Source: Shewanella psychrotolerans (GTDB lineage Bacteria > Pseudomonadota > Gammaproteobacteria > Enterobacterales > Shewanellaceae). From it: a DNA stretch of 64,000 nucleotides. Below the pieces are notes generated by a model, which searched no databases, was not told where the DNA came from, and saw only the letters and a program-made list of their open reading frames with translations. Of this stretch, positions 10,090-18,061 are shown one piece after another. The DNA is taken from assembly GCF_019457595.1 (NCBI RefSeq), contig NZ_CP080419.1, forward strand, positions 3,472,001 to 3,536,000. The letters are read 5' to 3'. Each line of letters starts with the position of its first letter. The first letter of the stretch is position 1. A program made the position numbers and the translations under genes.

Positions 10090-10551
10090 TATTATCTCTT
10101 CTTTATGCCCTTTTCGGGTCTTGCCTGGCAGCAACCACATAACGAAAACGTAAAGGTAATGACCTGACCGATAGGTTCGGCAACCAACTCATTTATCAAT
10201 TTAGTCTTAGCTATGCGGCACCTAAGTGTGCTTTATAGACACACCTGAACGCAGGGTACGTTTGGCCAGGATGTGATCGCAAAGATGAATTTTTGCATCA
10301 ATTGCGGTGAATAAGATGCATCGACCACGCTTAGTCTAAACATGGTCAATGGTATCAAAATGCGGCGAAATTATACCTTGCGTCACAGTTTTGTATACAA
10401 GAGAATTTTCTAATCCGAACGATTTTAGCATTACTTTTTCTCATGTTAAAAATGTAGTTTTTTTTACATAAAAAAGAGCTATCGAAATGAAAAACCCTCA
10501 AGCTTCTGTATTTAAATACAAAATTAATAAAATATGTGATTTTCTCAACCG
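10090..10551. other. gcvT leader and ubiI-gcvT intergenic region
   Basis: A 462-bp gap. Read leftward, a promoter-like element at 10370-10397 would leave an mRNA leader of about 270 nt before gcvT. The leader can form several short stems, for example GTGTG/CACAC near 10225-10245. I looked for a glycine riboswitch core and found none. No ORF here looks coding. Confidence 0.5.
10370..10397 (-). promoter_or_regulatory. Candidate gcvT promoter
   Basis: On the minus strand a perfect TATAAT (10370-10375) lies 16 bp downstream of TATACA (10392-10397; 4 of 6 matches to TTGACA). It is the best sigma-70-like element upstream of gcvT. Confidence 0.5.
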
Positions 10552-11760
10552 CTATTTACACAGCGTCGGCAGACGAGATTTGTTCCCCATCGCTTGCTGC
10601 ATAAACAGTGTTTTCACAGGAGAAAAGTTATCGACCAAGTTTAGGCCAATATCTCGCACCGCTTTCTTAATCGGATTACTGCCATCGAATAAGCGCTTAA
10701 AGCCTTCCATTGCGGCAATCATCTCTAACGCATCGGCTTTACGCCAACGCTCTAGTGGACGCAAATTAGCATAATCACCAATATCTTTACCTTTACGCTT
10801 AAGCTCTACGAGGGTTTCAATGGTGGCTGCGGCATCGAGGAAACCTAAGTTAACACCTTGGCCTGCTAACGGATGAATGGTATGAGCTGCGTCCCCAACT
10901 AACACTAAACGATGACGAGCAAAGTGGCGGGCATAACGCATGCGCAGCGGAAAGGCTTGCCGCTCACTGGCTAACTTACACATCCCTAGTTTACCGTCGA
11001 ATGCGGCGGTGAGGCTACGCTCAAACTCAGTAATATCGCCATCTAATAGCGATTGCGCCTTGGTGGGGGGCACCGACCACACGATAGAGCAGAGATCGGG
11101 TTCAAACAGAGGCAAAAAAGCTAATGGACCCTCGCTAAGAAATACCTGCCTAGCAGTGTCATTGTGCGGTAACTCAGTGCGGATAGAAGCAACGATGGCA
11201 TGATGACCATAATCCCAAAAGGTCATTGGGATCTTACACTGTTCACGCACCCAAGAATGAGCGCCATCGGCACCGATCACTAAAGCAGCAGCCAAGTTGT
11301 CGCCATTATCTAAAGTGAGCCAAGCTTCACGTTCGCCAAAGGCGATTTTATCGAGACGGCGATTCTCAAGGTGAGTAATTTCATTGAGTTCTGCTACGCG
11401 CGTCGCGAGTCCATAAGCGATGTTATCGTTCTCAACAATGCTACCTAAGGTCTGCTCGCTAATGCTGTGCGCATCGAAACCAATTTTGCCTAAGCCGTCT
11501 TTGTCCCATACCGCCATCTTTTGATAGGGTCCGATGCGAGACTCATCGACATAAGCCCAAGCGCCAAGATGGGTGAGTAAACGTTGGCTCGCCTTATTAA
11601 TCGCACTGACGCGCAATCGAGCATCTCCGGATACCGCCTCGGTTTCGCCCGCATCGATAACCACTACTCGCAACTCTTCCATAGCGAGGCCTATGGCGGT
11701 TGCCAGTCCCACCATACCGCCGCCAACAATGGCTACATCATAGGTTTGTGTACTGAACAT
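10552..11760 (-). CDS. ubiI: Ubiquinone biosynthesis FAD monooxygenase UbiI/VisC
   Basis: A 402-residue flavoprotein monooxygenase of the UbiH/UbiI/UbiF group, which hydroxylates the polyprenyl-phenol ring in ubiquinone synthesis. The N-terminal FAD site is VAIVGGGMVGLATAIGLA at about 9-26. The second FAD motif VGDAAHTIHPLAGQGVNLG is near residue 295. It follows ubiH by 11 bp and has an AAGGAT ribosome site. The neighbourhood matches the E. coli ubiH-visC-gcvT order, which favours UbiI over the paralogues. Confidence 0.9.
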   Translation of the reverse strand: MFSTQTYDVAIVGGGMVGLATAIGLAMEELRVVVIDAGETEAVSGDARLRVSAINKASQRLLTHLGAWAYVDESRIGPYQKMAVWDKDGLGKIGFDAHSISEQTLGSIVENDNIAYGLATRVAELNEITHLENRRLDKIAFGEREAWLTLDNGDNLAAALVIGADGAHSWVREQCKIPMTFWDYGHHAIVASIRTELPHNDTARQVFLSEGPLAFLPLFEPDLCSIVWSVPPTKAQSLLDGDITEFERSLTAAFDGKLGMCKLASERQAFPLRMRYARHFARHRLVLVGDAAHTIHPLAGQGVNLGFLDAAATIETLVELKRKGKDIGDYANLRPLERWRKADALEMIAAMEGFKRLFDGSNPIKKAVRDIGLNLVDNFSPVKTLFMQQAMGNKSRLPTLCK

Positions 11761-11771
11761 AGGATTATCCT

Positions 11772-13091
11772 TTATAAAATCGATGTCGTAGTTTGAGGTG
11801 ACTTCCAGCCCATGGCTTTACGAGCGATAGGCGTTTTAAGTGGCGGACACCAAGAAAGCAGTCGAAGACCAAGGTTGCGTCCGGCGACCAGTGGCCAATA
11901 TTGATTAGAGAAGCCACGCACTAAAAACTCGACGTTGTTAATGGTGGACTCTCTATCATCAGTGCGCTCGGCGAGATATTGGTGAGTCAGCTTAGCACCG
12001 CCAATGTCTTCATCATTAATTAACGCTGCACGCACTTGTTCGATTAAACACACTAAATCCCGCAGCCCTAGGTTAAAGCCTTGGCCAGCGATAGGATGCA
12101 GCGTCTGGGCAGCATTGCCTATAAATACGGTGCGTTGATAGATAGGCCTTTGCATATAAGAAAGTTTTAGAGGATAGGCGTGGCGCTCACCCACATCGAT
12201 AAACTGCCCAGCCCTAAAACCAAAATCGCTTTGCAGTGTCGCTAAGAATTGCGTTTTAGAACCACTGAGCATCTGCTCGGCTTTTTCTGGCGACAAAGCC
12301 CACACTAGAGAGACTCGCGCCTGACCGTCGACATTAGCCATTGGCAATACGGCTAATGGCCCGGTGTCAGTAAAGCGCTCATATGCCCATTGCTCGTGAG
12401 GCTTATCGGTAGCGATATTGGCCACCACAGCGACTTGTTCAAAATCGACCTGCTCAAGGGGTAATTTAAAGTCGCGCCGCACAATAGAATTGAGTCCATC
12501 GGCGGCCACAACCAACTTAGCATTAAGCTGGCGACCATCATCTAATCGCAGTTGATTACTGTCGACGCCAGCCGTAATGCTAGCAACCTTAGCGGGACAA
12601 TAAAGAGTCACCCGCTGTTTATCGAGTAAGGTAAATAGCGCCGCGCCCACTCGCTGTAACTCCACCACCTGTCCAAGATAAGGCAGATAAAAATCGCTAG
12701 CATTGAGGGTGGTCATGCCAAAATGACTGCGATCAGAAACATGAATATTTTCAATCGCAGTGCCTAGGTGCGCCAGCTTTGGCCAGATCCCCAAACGAGT
12801 GAGTTCGAAAATAGACCCTTGGGCGATGGCAATTGAACGCGCATCGAAACCAGGATGCTCAGCGCCGGGACGGTTGGCCTCAATTAACGCTATTTTCAGT
12901 GGCCGCTTAAGCTCTTCTGACAGCTTGGTTAACCCTAAAGCTAAGGTCGCGCCAGCCATTGCACCACCAACAATAGCGATGTCAAACTCACTTTGCTGTT
13001 GCGTATTCTGAGTCTGGGTATTCTGTGTTTGCGTAGTCTGCGTATTCTGTGTTTGCGTATTCTGTGTCTGCGATCGTGTCGAAGCGCTCAT
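11772..13091 (-). CDS. ubiH: 2-octaprenyl-6-methoxyphenol hydroxylase UbiH
   Basis: A 439-residue UbiH-family monooxygenase in aerobic ubiquinone synthesis. FAD motifs are IAIVGGAMAGATLALGL near 38-54 and GNAAQTLHPIAGQGFNLG near 325. The protein is longer than usual because about 30 residues at the N-terminus are a low-complexity run of TQTQN-type repeats, encoded by a short DNA repeat at 13001-13072. The enzyme proper begins at about residue 35. It sits 76 bp after ygfB and 11 bp before ubiI. No pepP gene lies between ygfB and ubiH, unlike E. coli. Confidence 0.92.
   Translation of the reverse strand: MSASTRSQTQNTQTQNTQTTQTQNTQTQNTQQQSEFDIAIVGGAMAGATLALGLTKLSEELKRPLKIALIEANRPGAEHPGFDARSIAIAQGSIFELTRLGIWPKLAHLGTAIENIHVSDRSHFGMTTLNASDFYLPYLGQVVELQRVGAALFTLLDKQRVTLYCPAKVASITAGVDSNQLRLDDGRQLNAKLVVAADGLNSIVRRDFKLPLEQVDFEQVAVVANIATDKPHEQWAYERFTDTGPLAVLPMANVDGQARVSLVWALSPEKAEQMLSGSKTQFLATLQSDFGFRAGQFIDVGERHAYPLKLSYMQRPIYQRTVFIGNAAQTLHPIAGQGFNLGLRDLVCLIEQVRAALINDEDIGGAKLTHQYLAERTDDRESTINNVEFLVRGFSNQYWPLVAGRNLGLRLLSWCPPLKTPIARKAMGWKSPQTTTSIL
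13001..13072. repeat. Short in-frame repeat at 5' end of ubiH
   Basis: Degenerate repeats of about 12-15 bp built on TATTCTGTGTTTGCG. They encode alternating Q, T and N residues at the UbiH N-terminus. The length could vary between strains by slippage without changing frame when units are multiples of three. Confidence 0.8.
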
Positions 13092-13167
13092 TCACTTTCT
13101 CTTTTTTAGCAGGCATTTAGCTATGCCCGCCCCTGTTTAGCTAGCGACTGCCTAACTCGTCACTCGC

Positions 13168-13740
13168 TTAATGAATTGTTGAATCTAGATCTTGATTGTC
13201 ATTCTGCTCACGACCAAACTCGGCGTAACACAGCAACGCTGCCATGCGGGCAAACTCCATTAGCTCAATATAAGCCGCTTCAGATTCGTCATCATCCCCC
13301 ACATCGAACTCAACCTGAGCGATTTCGGCGAGATCGTTAATCACTTCTTTGACATCCCGAGAAGCACGATTCAATTTCGGCTGCACAATAGCCAGACCGG
13401 TTAAGAAGCTCTGCACCCACAATGACAGCGCCTCAACACGCTTAGCGAGTGGCTCCTCCTCTTCTGGCGCCATTGGCGTAAAGCCAAAGTCTTCATCAGT
13501 AATGCGAGCCAAGGTATCTTGATAGAGTTCCTCAAGTAACTGAGTCAACGACGGTGGCGGCAATTGGCCATCGTTAATAAGTTCAAGCAGCGATTTTAAC
13601 CATTCACTTTTCGCTTGCCCGACACCACCGCAGATCAGCCCAACTAATGAACCATGGACTTCTACAGGGTGCTGTGCAATTTCAGCGCTATTCAGCTCTG
13701 CCAATAAACTATCAATACTTAAAGAGGGAGGCGTTGCCAT
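13168..13740 (-). CDS. ygfB: UPF0149 family protein (YgfB/YecA-like)
   Basis: A 190-residue acidic, helical protein of the UPF0149 family. Recognisable parts are GSLVGLICGG near 27-36, the LWVQSFLTGL segment near 107 and an acidic ELMEFARMAALL near the C-terminus. No catalytic function is known to me from sequence. It leads the leftward ygfB-ubiH-ubiI group and faces zapA across a 313-bp divergent region, as in many gammaproteobacteria. Confidence 0.9.
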   Translation of the reverse strand: MATPPSLSIDSLLAELNSAEIAQHPVEVHGSLVGLICGGVGQAKSEWLKSLLELINDGQLPPPSLTQLLEELYQDTLARITDEDFGFTPMAPEEEEPLAKRVEALSLWVQSFLTGLAIVQPKLNRASRDVKEVINDLAEIAQVEFDVGDDDESEAAYIELMEFARMAALLCYAEFGREQNDNQDLDSTIH

Positions 13741-13989
13741 AACTTATTCCAATCATTATTTATCTGCACACATGCTAGCAGAAGTGCCCCGTTCGACCAA
13801 GACTAACAACCTAAGAGCGAGAGCAGATTAATAAGCATTAGCCATGAAGAAGAGAAGACCCAACAGAGTTATGTGGACGCTTTAGTCATCTTTAGCTGGA
13901 TTTTTCCACGTTTTCTGCGGCTGTGATGCGAATATTGGTTATCTAAACAACATTTAATCTAACAAAGTGTTATTAGGGTCCAACGCTTG
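13741..13989. other. ygfB-zapA divergent intergenic region
   Basis: It must hold the ygfB promoter. No coding frame, strong dyad or repeat was seen here apart from the zapA promoter that follows immediately. Confidence 0.4.
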
Positions 13990-14018
13990 TTGCACTTTAA
14001 GATTCAGACCGATATAGT
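13990..14018 (+). promoter_or_regulatory. zapA promoter
   Basis: TTGCAC (13990-13995) and TATAGT (14013-14018) are separated by exactly 17 bp, a strong sigma-70 match 35 bp before the zapA ATG. An AAAGGAT ribosome site follows. Confidence 0.75.
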
Positions 14019-14053
14019 CCGCTCAACAACACGATAAAAGGATCTACATCGCA

Positions 14054-14362
14054 ATGAGTAGCCATGCTATAGAAATTAGCTTAATGGGCCGTACCTACTC
14101 CATCGCTTGCCCGATTGGTCAAGAAGATGCTTTGCGCCATGTAGCAGCTAATCTGGAAAAACAGTTAAGCTCTCTTCGTGCCCGAACAAATAATCTAAGT
14201 CGGGAAGAGATCGCTATCATGGCAGCGTTAAATATTGGCTATGAGCTATTAGAAGAACAGCAAAAAAATCAAGATTATATAAAGCAGATGGATGACAAAA
14301 TTGGTCTGCTGCAATCGACTTTAGAGAGCGCCCTAGTTGAGCGTTCATCTCAAGAAGATTAA
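14054..14362 (+). CDS. zapA: Cell division protein ZapA
   Basis: A 102-residue ZapA, which binds FtsZ in the cytoplasm and cross-links Z-ring filaments. The N-terminal half has the ZapA signature (EISLMGRTYSIACP, then RHVAANLEKQL). The C-terminal half (about 60-100) is a coiled coil for dimerisation. It is followed by 6S RNA and fau, the classic arrangement. Confidence 0.95.
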   Translation: MSSHAIEISLMGRTYSIACPIGQEDALRHVAANLEKQLSSLRARTNNLSREEIAIMAALNIGYELLEEQQKNQDYIKQMDDKIGLLQSTLESALVERSSQED

Positions 14363-14472
14363 AATCGCTAGCTAACGGCCTTTTACTTAATAGAAAATTA
14401 GCTAAGCTTTAATAGAGTTAACCGTGTTGAGGTTAATTCGATACTCAAAAAGAGTATCAATGAAACGTTTTT

Positions 14473-14650
14473 GCTCCCTGTGGTGTGCGTGAGTCGGTTA
14501 TGTCCCTGTGCCGATATTTACAAACTCAGGGTGAATGTTTTAATGACATTGTGCAAGCTCGGCTCGAACCGAGAAGCCTTAGGATTTAATCATTTACCCG
14601 CCTTGAACCTACGGTTCAAGGGCTACACCGTTAACGGCATCTTGGGGAGC
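14473..14650 (+). ncRNA. ssrS: 6S RNA
   Basis: A 178-nt RNA between zapA and fau, the conserved position of 6S RNA, which binds the sigma-70 RNA polymerase holoenzyme in stationary phase. The ends pair (GCTCCC at 14473 with GGGGAGC at 14644). Family-typical blocks are present: GTCCCTGTGCCGATATTT, the GCTCGG..CCGAGAAGCCTTA stem, and CCTTGAACC..GGTTCAAGG near the 3' end. A possible -10 TATCAA lies at 14455. The exact ends are estimates from the closing stem. Confidence 0.92.
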
Positions 14651-14663
14651 AATTCAAATTAAG

Positions 14664-14695
14664 AAACCATCGCCTTAATCAGCGGTGGTTTTTTT
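14664..14695 (+). terminator. 6S RNA terminator, copy 1
   Basis: A 10-bp stem AAACCATCGC/GCGGTGGTTT with an 8-nt loop and a run of seven or more T, starting 14 nt past the 6S closing stem. Confidence 0.9.
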
Positions 14696-14779
14696 ATAGC
14701 GGCAAATCCCCGCCTTGAAACATCTATGGATTCAAGGGCTACATCGTTAACGGCATCTTGGGGAGCAATTCAAATTAAG

Positions 14780-14811
14780 AAACCATCGCCTTAATCAGCG
14801 GTGGTTTTTTT
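14780..14811 (+). terminator. Repeated terminator, copy 2
   Basis: Identical to the terminator at 14664-14695, displaced by 116 bp within the tandem repeat. Confidence 0.85.
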
Positions 14812-14895
14812 ATAGCGGCAAATCCCCGCCTTGAAACATCTATGGATTCAAGAGCTACACCGTTAACGGCATCTTGGGGAGCAATTCAAATTAAG

Positions 14896-14927
14896 AAACC
14901 ATCGCCTTAATCAGCGGTGGTTTTTTT
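14896..14927 (+). terminator. Repeated terminator, copy 3
   Basis: Third identical copy of the AAACCATCGC/GCGGTGGTTT hairpin with T-run, another 116 bp on. Confidence 0.85.
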
Positions 14928-15042
14928 ATAGCGGCAAATCCCCGCCTTGAAACATCTATGGATTCAAGGGCTACATCGTTAACGGCATCTTTGGGGGAGC
15001 AATTCAAATAGAGACACTTTAAGCTAGAAGCTCGAAAGTGAT

Positions 15043-15078
15043 AAGGCCAGAAGGTAAATATTCCTTCTGGCCTTTTTT
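15043..15078 (+). terminator. Terminator between 6S repeats and fau
   Basis: A perfect 12-bp stem AAGGCCAGAAGG/CCTTCTGGCCTT with an 8-nt loop and a T-run. It is unrelated in sequence to the three repeated terminators before it. With it, four strong terminators separate ssrS from fau, so fau probably needs its own promoter in 15079-15150. Confidence 0.9.
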
Positions 15079-15164
15079 GTATCCGCGCGGCAAGTTAGCA
15101 AGTTAATATATGGCATCGGCTGAATCTAACGTTAAACTAAAACATCACCGTCAGGAGTATTATA

Positions 15165-15836
15165 TTGAAACCAACGCCTGCAGTTATATTGACAACAACA
15201 GCATTGCCAAAAACAAATGACGCTGTTTGCGCATCGAGTGAACAAAACAAACAAACTATACTGACACGCAAAGAGCTGCGTGCTCAGGTGCGTAACGCTC
15301 GTCGAGCACTCTCATCTGAAGCGCAAATTGAGTTTGCACTTCAAGCATCAACGTTTGCATTGAATGTGATACAAAAACGGGGAGCGAAACGAGTCGCGCT
15401 GTATCTAACCAATGATGGTGAACTCGATACAGAGCCACTTATTAAGGCATTATGGCAAAAGGGTGTTGAGGTTTATCTGCCCCGATTGCACCCTTTTACC
15501 GCTGGTAACCTTATCTTTTTAGCTTATACACCAAACTCAACAATGACTAAAAATAGCTTAGGCATTTGGGAGCCTAAGTTAGATATACGCGAGATGAGAT
15601 GCACTTGTGAAATTGACCTTATCATCACCCCATTAGTTGCTTTTGATAATGAAGGTAATCGGATGGGAATGGGCGGTGGCTTCTATGATAGAACCTTAGC
15701 GAATTGGCAAACCAGCGGACGCCCGCTACCTGTCGGTTATGCCCATGACTGTCAACGAGTAGAGCGGTTACCGACACAACACTGGGATGTTCCCTTGCCG
15801 ATAATTGTGACGCCATCTGGCGTATTATCAATATAA
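15165..15836 (+). CDS. fau: 5-formyltetrahydrofolate cyclo-ligase
   Basis: A 223-residue protein of the MTHFS family, which converts 5-formyl-THF to 5,10-methenyl-THF with ATP. The signature NRMGMGGGFYDRTL is at about residues 164-177, with the substrate-binding RKELRAQVRNARRAL near the N-terminus. The only start with a good ribosome site (CAGGAG) is TTG at 15165. It gives about 35 more residues than short homologues, and no in-frame ATG precedes the conserved region. Position after zapA and 6S RNA is standard. Confidence 0.93.
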   Translation: MKPTPAVILTTTALPKTNDAVCASSEQNKQTILTRKELRAQVRNARRALSSEAQIEFALQASTFALNVIQKRGAKRVALYLTNDGELDTEPLIKALWQKGVEVYLPRLHPFTAGNLIFLAYTPNSTMTKNSLGIWEPKLDIREMRCTCEIDLIITPLVAFDNEGNRMGMGGGFYDRTLANWQTSGRPLPVGYAHDCQRVERLPTQHWDVPLPIIVTPSGVLSI

Positions 15837-15919
15837 GAAAGTGATCTACTCAGCGTGTTTTTGGCAACTCATTCAAGACGAATAGATGATGGAATGCTTG
15901 CTCCCTTGTGAGGCTATTC
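15837..15919. repeat. 83-bp inverted repeat, left copy
   Basis: Reverse complement matches 17481-17564 with roughly 85% identity by eye; shared blocks are CCTCACAAGGGA, AAGCATTCCAT, CTTGAA.GAGTT and ACACGCTGAGT. The pair encloses the solute-binding protein gene. Confidence 0.85.
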
Positions 15920-16098
15920 ATCAAAACGTAAACTGGTTTTAGCCGAACCTTTCGGGCAGCGTTTATTGGTCATTTTTACAGCGTTGTCGACTTTTTACGT
16001 AGCATAATTTTTATGTAGCATAACTACACCATAAGGTCTCTGTCTGGTAAAAATGAGCAACACTTGCGGCAAAAATAACCTAGAAAGTTAAACGGGCC

Positions 16099-17061
16099 CT
16101 AATGTTTTGACACAGACTTAAGGGGAGCCTCTAAAATTATCTTTTCCTTCCAATAATCATTCGTTTCAAAGCCATACTCAGTGAGCAAGCGTTTCACCTC
16201 TCCACTACGATGCATCTCGCGCAAACTACGATTAAAGTCATCGAGTATCTGCTGATAGTTAGCTAGTTTTCGAGATACCCCTAAATGAAATTGCTCGACG
16301 CTAAGCGGTTCACCTATTGGCTCAAACTTCCCCTTAAACTCATCACCTCCTTTAGTGATCAAGTATTTGGCAACATCTTCACTGATCAACACTAGGTCGA
16401 TTCTTCCAGCCAATAATTTTCTGAGATTGACAATATCGGTACTTACAGCTTCCGTGTGCAGTTGAGCATTTTTAAATTCGGGAGGGTTAGCATACCCCCT
16501 ACCAACACCTATATGGTACGGACGGAGATCTTCAATATTCTTATAATTAATCTGGGCACCCACACGCTTGTACAACAAAATGTTGACTGACAGCAGGGGA
16601 TCAGAAAAAGCTATCCAAGCCTCACGCGATTCTCGATACCAAACACCAACGAGCACATCGGCAAGACCTCTCTTTATAATGACCTTAGCGCGTGCAAAGG
16701 GATAAAAATGATGTGACAGTGGATACCCTGCATGTCGCAATGCAGCCTCAGTTAGATGATAAACTAAACCATTACCTGCAATTTCTGGTGAATAAAACGG
16801 TGGGTATTCGCTAGACACACTGCTTAATAAATTCGCCCCTTTATCTTGCGCTAACGCCATTCTTGCATCAGCTAAATAAAGCGGAACGATAGGAGAAGAC
16901 TTGGCAACAACCACACAAGAAAAAGCCAAACAGAGTAAGGCTAAATACAAACACAGTGCACGAGTCACCGCGACATAAACATAACGGCCTCGCTTTCTCG
17001 TATAGGCCACACGATGATCATTAGCGCTGGAGAGCTGATAACGAGCAGGGAAACTCAACAT
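16099..17061 (-). CDS. Periplasmic solute-binding protein, family 3-like
   Basis: A 320-residue exported protein of the extracellular solute-binding family 3 type (amino-acid or similar ligands). A hydrophobic signal segment lies at about residues 35-53 behind an unusually long basic N-terminus, so a later start is possible. Typical parts are SSEYPPFYSPE near 84, RGLADVLVGVWYRESREAW near 125-143 and the C-terminal LTEYGF. No permease or ATPase gene is adjacent, so it may act as an orphan sensor or binding protein. It stands alone between two inverted repeats. Confidence 0.75.
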   Translation of the reverse strand: MLSFPARYQLSSANDHRVAYTRKRGRYVYVAVTRALCLYLALLCLAFSCVVVAKSSPIVPLYLADARMALAQDKGANLLSSVSSEYPPFYSPEIAGNGLVYHLTEAALRHAGYPLSHHFYPFARAKVIIKRGLADVLVGVWYRESREAWIAFSDPLLSVNILLYKRVGAQINYKNIEDLRPYHIGVGRGYANPPEFKNAQLHTEAVSTDIVNLRKLLAGRIDLVLISEDVAKYLITKGGDEFKGKFEPIGEPLSVEQFHLGVSRKLANYQQILDDFNRSLREMHRSGEVKRLLTEYGFETNDYWKEKIILEAPLKSVSKH

Positions 17062-17252
17062 AGTTAGGTAAACACTCTTTATTTGTTGTTATTACAAATT
17101 TTAGCCCAAATTCGCTCTGTCGGTTTAACCATTCAACAGTCCTTACTTTGCTTCAATTGCCAAACGAGCTAAAGTATTGCCAATTGCATTAAACCAAAGT
17201 AATACCAATCAGTATAAAGATGTGATCGCTCAGCGAGAATTTACCATTAAAG
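17062..17252. other. Spacer upstream of solute-binding gene
   Basis: No gene seen. The segment near 17204-17220 carries AATACCAATCAGTATAA, whose CAATCAGTATAA core recurs near 27925, probably a genomic repeat motif. Confidence 0.3.
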
Positions 17253-17437
17253 GTTAGCGCTTATGAGGCAAGGTCTTTAATTACTCCGGCATTAAAGACA
17301 TTCACAACGTCCGACCTCTAGGGATGGAGGGAATGTCTTAAGTATGTCGGCAACATACAAGACCTTGTGGTTTGCAACGAGTTTGAGCATAGTTGAACTA
17401 AGCTCAAACTCGTTAACACTGCATCTAAAGCGCTAAC
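17253..17437. repeat. Nested-hairpin element
   Basis: Three nested or serial stems: GTTAGCGCTT (17253) with AAAGCGCTAAC (17427); CAAGGTCTT (17269) with AAGACCTTG (17359); and a perfect 13-bp stem 17376-17388 with 17402-17414. The whole can fold as one large structure. It contains an AGGGATGGA box like the loops of the hairpin repeats at 48.8-52.8 kb. It could be a transcribed structured RNA or an intergenic repeat. Confidence 0.6.
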
Positions 17438-17462
17438 ACTCGCCTGTTAGGCGTGTTTTTTA
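17436..17462 (+). terminator. Terminator after the nested-hairpin element
   Basis: AACAC.CGCCT pairs with AGGCG.TGTT with one bulge and is followed by six T. It fits rightward transcription ending just after the structured element, with no ORF before it. Confidence 0.7.
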
Positions 17463-17480
17463 CCTTGCTACTTCTGCGTT

Positions 17481-17564
17481 GAATGGCCTCACAAGGGAAC
17501 AAGCATTCCATCCCCCATTGGCCTTGAACGAGTTACCAAAACACACGCTGAGTCGGTCACTTTC
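17481..17564. repeat. 84-bp inverted repeat, right copy
   Basis: Inverted partner of 15837-15919. It lies immediately upstream of the NlpE-like gene. Confidence 0.85.
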
Positions 17565-17605
17565 TTATACTGATGGGTATAACCACTTAACTAAAGGATC
17601 CTGTG

Positions 17606-18046
17606 ATGAAAACCACCGCTCGAATTTTTCCCTTGATTTTTATTGCTCTGAGCGCTTGCTCTATACAGTCGACAACAGTTAACAGCACTAACGTCGAGCC
17701 TACGCCCATGCCAATAGGAGATAACAGCAGAACCTCATTAGATTGGCCAGGAGTGTATGAAGGGCTACTTCCATGCTCAAATTGCAAAGGCATTAAATTA
17801 CGCTTACAACTCAATAGTGATAATAGCTATCAGCTCACTCAAAACCATTTAGGGCAAACGGATACACCAGAGGTTCAAATAGGTCACTTTAACTGGAATG
17901 CCCGCGGCAGTTATATCACGCTAGATACCAATGAGTCCCCTATGTTATTTCAAGTTGGTGAAAACCAGCTGTTTATGTTAAATAGCGATGCAACACGAAT
18001 ATCTGGCGAACTAGCCAATCGTTATCGGTTGCTAAAAGTACAGTGA
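17606..18046 (+). CDS. NlpE-like outer-membrane lipoprotein
   Basis: A 146-residue lipoprotein with an N-terminal signal and lipobox LSAC (Cys near residue 18). The mature part matches the NlpE N-terminal barrel: WPGVYEGLLPCSNCKGIKLRL, with the paired cysteines of the CxxC motif. In E. coli, NlpE signals surface adhesion and lipoprotein defects to Cpx; this shorter protein lacks the C-terminal OB domain. The ATG at 17606 follows an AAGGAT site by 7 nt and is preferred to the overlapping GTG at 17603. Confidence 0.85.
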   Translation: MKTTARIFPLIFIALSACSIQSTTVNSTNVEPTPMPIGDNSRTSLDWPGVYEGLLPCSNCKGIKLRLQLNSDNSYQLTQNHLGQTDTPEVQIGHFNWNARGSYITLDTNESPMLFQVGENQLFMLNSDATRISGELANRYRLLKVQ

Positions 18047-18061
18047 GCCCTGAATATAGAA

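Larger units (their letters stand above)
14596..15009 (+). repeat. Tandem copies of the 6S RNA 3' half, mostly with terminator
   Basis: The segment from the CCTTGAA hairpin of 6S RNA through its closing arm and terminator is repeated in tandem. The first copy (14596-14707) belongs to 6S itself. Copies 2 and 3 (14708-14823, 14824-14939) are 116 bp long and nearly identical. Copy 4 (14940-15009) stops before the terminator. Copies 2-4 share a different hairpin loop (CATCTATGG) from copy 1, but the stem is kept. None of the extra copies has the 6S 5' half. Confidence 0.95.

Noticed and set aside
10090..10551. Glycine riboswitch upstream of gcvT
   Set aside because: I looked on the minus strand for the conserved aptamer core and saw only partial likeness (GCCGAACC), without the second conserved segment.
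13092..13167. A missing pepP as a deletion scar
   Set aside because: The 76-bp ygfB-ubiH gap shows no remnant of pepP, and I cannot tell the normal order in this genus from the window alone.
14471..14662. 63-residue ORF at the 6S locus
   Set aside because: It coincides with 6S RNA, has a poor start and encodes nothing recognisable.
14596..15009. CRISPR array
   Set aside because: Only four units with 116-bp period and near-identical content throughout; no unique spacers and no cas genes.
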